DNA from: Ferruginibacter sp.
GTDB lineage: Bacteria > Bacteroidota > Bacteroidia > Chitinophagales > Chitinophagaceae
Reading direction: 5' to 3'
Length of the DNA stretch: 6,475 bases
Assembly: GCA_018057635.1 (NCBI GenBank)
Contig: JAGPDJ010000149.1
Coordinates: forward strand, 1-6,475
The position numbers were made by a program, and so were the translations under genes. The notes beneath the pieces are model-generated. The model did no database searches, was not told the DNA's origin, and saw nothing but the letters and a program-made list of their open reading frames with translations. Below are positions 4,952 to 6,475 of the stretch, piece after piece; position 1 is the stretch's first letter, and every line of letters starts with the position of its first letter.

Positions 4952-6475
4952 TCAATTCCCAACCATTTCCCTTGCATTTTCCAGTGCAGCACTGGTAGGC
5001 CTTTCACCTCCCAGCATTTTTGCGATAGCTGTTATGCGTTCATCATTATTAAGCAAACGCATGGAAGTAACTATCCTTTCGCCCCTGATTTCTTTATACA
5101 CAAAGTAATGTGCCGATGCTTTGGCAGCTATTTGCGGCTGGTGTGTAATTGCAATTAACTGGTGGCCGGCAGCGAGGTCTTTCATGATGATGCCTACCTG
5201 CCTGGCCGCCTCTCCGCTGATTCCTGTATCAATCTCATCAAATATCAATGTAGGCAGTTCAAGTTTCTTTGCAACCAATGATTTAATACTAAGCATCAGC
5301 CTGCTTAGTTCTCCTCCGCTGGCAACCTTTCCCAAAGGCTCAAAACGGTTACTCTTATTGGCATCAAATAAAAATACAATTTCATCAATACCATAAACAT
5401 CCAGTATTTTTTGATTTACCTGGATCTTTAAAACTGCATTCGGCATACCAACCTGTACCAATAATTTATTCACCTTATCAGCCAGAGGTTTACACTGGCT
5501 GCACCTGTTCTCTGATATCTTCTTAGCCACATTCATACAGGTTTCATATTGTTGCCCGGCAAGCAATTCCAGTTTTTCTACAGTTGCTGAAATGTTCAGA
5601 ACAGCATCAAGCTTCAGTTGCAGTTGCTGATGAATCTGCAGCAACTGGCTGGTATCATTCACCCCATGCTTCTTCAATAATTTATATCCTGCCGAAATGC
5701 GTTCATTGATGATCTCTATACGCTCCTGGTCATAACTGACCGTATTGTCAATCCCTTCCAATTCATCAGCAATATCTTTCAATTCAATAACAGTACCGGA
5801 TAAACGTTTTATCAGTGATTCAATCCCTGAATGATATGACTGCAATGATAGAAGCCTGTTCTGTAAAACTTTTAATTGCTGCACCAATGGCTGATCAGCA
5901 TCTTTCAACTCATAATAAATACCTGCCAGCTGCTGCTTGACATGCTCTGCATTGCTGAGTAATTTCAGTTCGGCATCAAGCTCTTCCAGTTCATTTTCTT
6001 TCAGTGATAATTCATCGAGTTCCTCAAAAAGGAATTTATTATAATCAAATTCTTTATCAGCATTTAATTGCTGAACCTGCAAGACATCCAGTTCCCTTTT
6101 TGTTTTAGAATAAGCCGTATGATTTACCTTCAGTTGTAACAACAAATCTGCATTCCCGGCAAAAGCATCCAGTACATCCCGCTGAAAATTTTCGGTTCCA
6201 AGGTCAAGCGTATCAAACTGCTGGTGCAGGTCAACCAACAGGATACTTATCAACTTCAACTGTGATAAATTTACCGGCGTATCATTAATAAAACAACGCG
6301 ATTTTCCATTGGGAGTAATCTCACGCCTGATTAAAATATCTGAATCAAGATCAAGATCGTTTGCTGCAAAAAAATCTTTAACCTGCCTGCTTTGTTTTAC
6401 ATGAAATATACCTTCAACAACACATTTTTTATTTTGCTGTTGAAAAATACTACTATCAGCACGCTCACCTAATAT
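4952..6475 (-). CDS. recN: DNA repair protein RecN (N-terminus beyond window)
   Basis: RecN is an SMC-like ATPase that acts early at DNA double-strand breaks. The frame is open to the window edge, giving 507 visible residues; about 45 N-terminal residues, including Walker A, lie outside. The visible part starts ILGERADSS, the segment that follows Walker A in RecN. DLHQQFDTL (82-90) matches the family (G/D)xHxQ region. Residues about 120-330 are helical and rich in Leu, Gln and Glu, fitting the coiled-coil arms. The C-terminal ATPase lobe has ASGGELSR (385-392), Walker B TLIFDEIDTG (409-418) and H-loop ITHQPQIAA with His445. An apparent TTG start at 6259 is not the real start, because RecN sequence continues upstream of it in frame. 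An oddity is RCSQC at about 324-328, a CxxC near the coiled-coil/lobe junction. It heads the minus-strand cluster with fabI. Confidence 0.95.
   Translation of the reverse strand: MLGERADSSIFQQQNKKCVVEGIFHVKQSRQVKDFFAANDLDLDSDILIRREITPNGKSRCFINDTPVNLSQLKLISILLVDLHQQFDTLDLGTENFQRDVLDAFAGNADLLLQLKVNHTAYSKTKRELDVLQVQQLNADKEFDYNKFLFEELDELSLKENELEELDAELKLLSNAEHVKQQLAGIYYELKDADQPLVQQLKVLQNRLLSLQSYHSGIESLIKRLSGTVIELKDIADELEGIDNTVSYDQERIEIINERISAGYKLLKKHGVNDTSQLLQIHQQLQLKLDAVLNISATVEKLELLAGQQYETCMNVAKKISENRCSQCKPLADKVNKLLVQVGMPNAVLKIQVNQKILDVYGIDEIVFLFDANKSNRFEPLGKVASGGELSRLMLSIKSLVAKKLELPTLIFDEIDTGISGEAARQVGIIMKDLAAGHQLIAITHQPQIAAKASAHYFVYKEIRGERIVTSMRLLNNDERITAIAKMLGGERPTSAALENAREMVGN

Noticed and set aside
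4406..5396. Plus-strand open frames at 4406-4624, 4940-5158 and 5121-5396
   Set aside because: They are antisense to fabI and recN, whose motifs fix the true frame; their translations look like shadow sequence.
4952..6259. RecN as a complete 435-residue gene starting at 6259
   Set aside because: The codon is TTG, and recognisable RecN sequence (ILGERADSS ... CFINDTPVNLSQL) continues in frame to the window edge.

Overview
The window looks like chromosomal DNA of a Bacteroidota bacterium, most likely a Chitinophagaceae-type member. The reasons are a fused alpha/beta E1 dehydrogenase, a textbook Bacteroidota promoter (TTTG, 19 nt, TACATTTG) in front of a small acidic DUF2795-type protein, a LolD-like ATPase, a FabI of the Bacteroidota type, moderately AT-rich genes with very AT-rich spacers, and little Shine-Dalgarno signal. 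The family-level assignment is inference from remembered protein resemblance; no search was run.

Layout. Positions 1-1950 (+) hold a fused 2-oxo acid dehydrogenase E1, cut at its N-terminus by the window edge. It converges on a LolD-like ABC ATPase (2042-2698, -). A divergent spacer carries the promoter of the DUF2795-type gene (2902-3123, +), which ends in a strong, possibly bidirectional, terminator (3161-3189). Then comes a gene-free, AT-rich stretch (about 3190-3453) holding two 75-bp modules. Each module is bounded by the 11-mer AGATGTCATCT. Beyond it is a co-directional minus-strand cluster, in transcription order: recN (4952-6475, N-terminus beyond the window), a two-helix small membrane protein with a GTG start (4680-4892), fabI (3817-4629) and a SemiSWEET sugar transporter (3454-3723).

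How the genes relate. Most are housekeeping: oxidative decarboxylation of 2-oxo acids (acyl-CoA supply), fatty acid elongation (FabI), lipoprotein or export ATPase function, and DNA repair (RecN). Gaps of 50-93 nt in the recN-fabI-SemiSWEET cluster allow co-transcription but do not prove it. No mobile element gene, CRISPR array, tRNA or rRNA was seen.

The most unusual part is the 3211-3456 repeat region. Each of its four 11-mers contains ATG TCA TCT. The two modules encode similar 14- and 16-residue peptides (MSSRKNPYNKMEFT and MSSSENPYKKMNFNNL). Their differences fall mostly at third codon positions, and an AAGGA lies 9 nt before the second and fourth ATGs. This could be a set of micro-ORFs or a dispersed intergenic repeat family; the sequence alone does not settle it.
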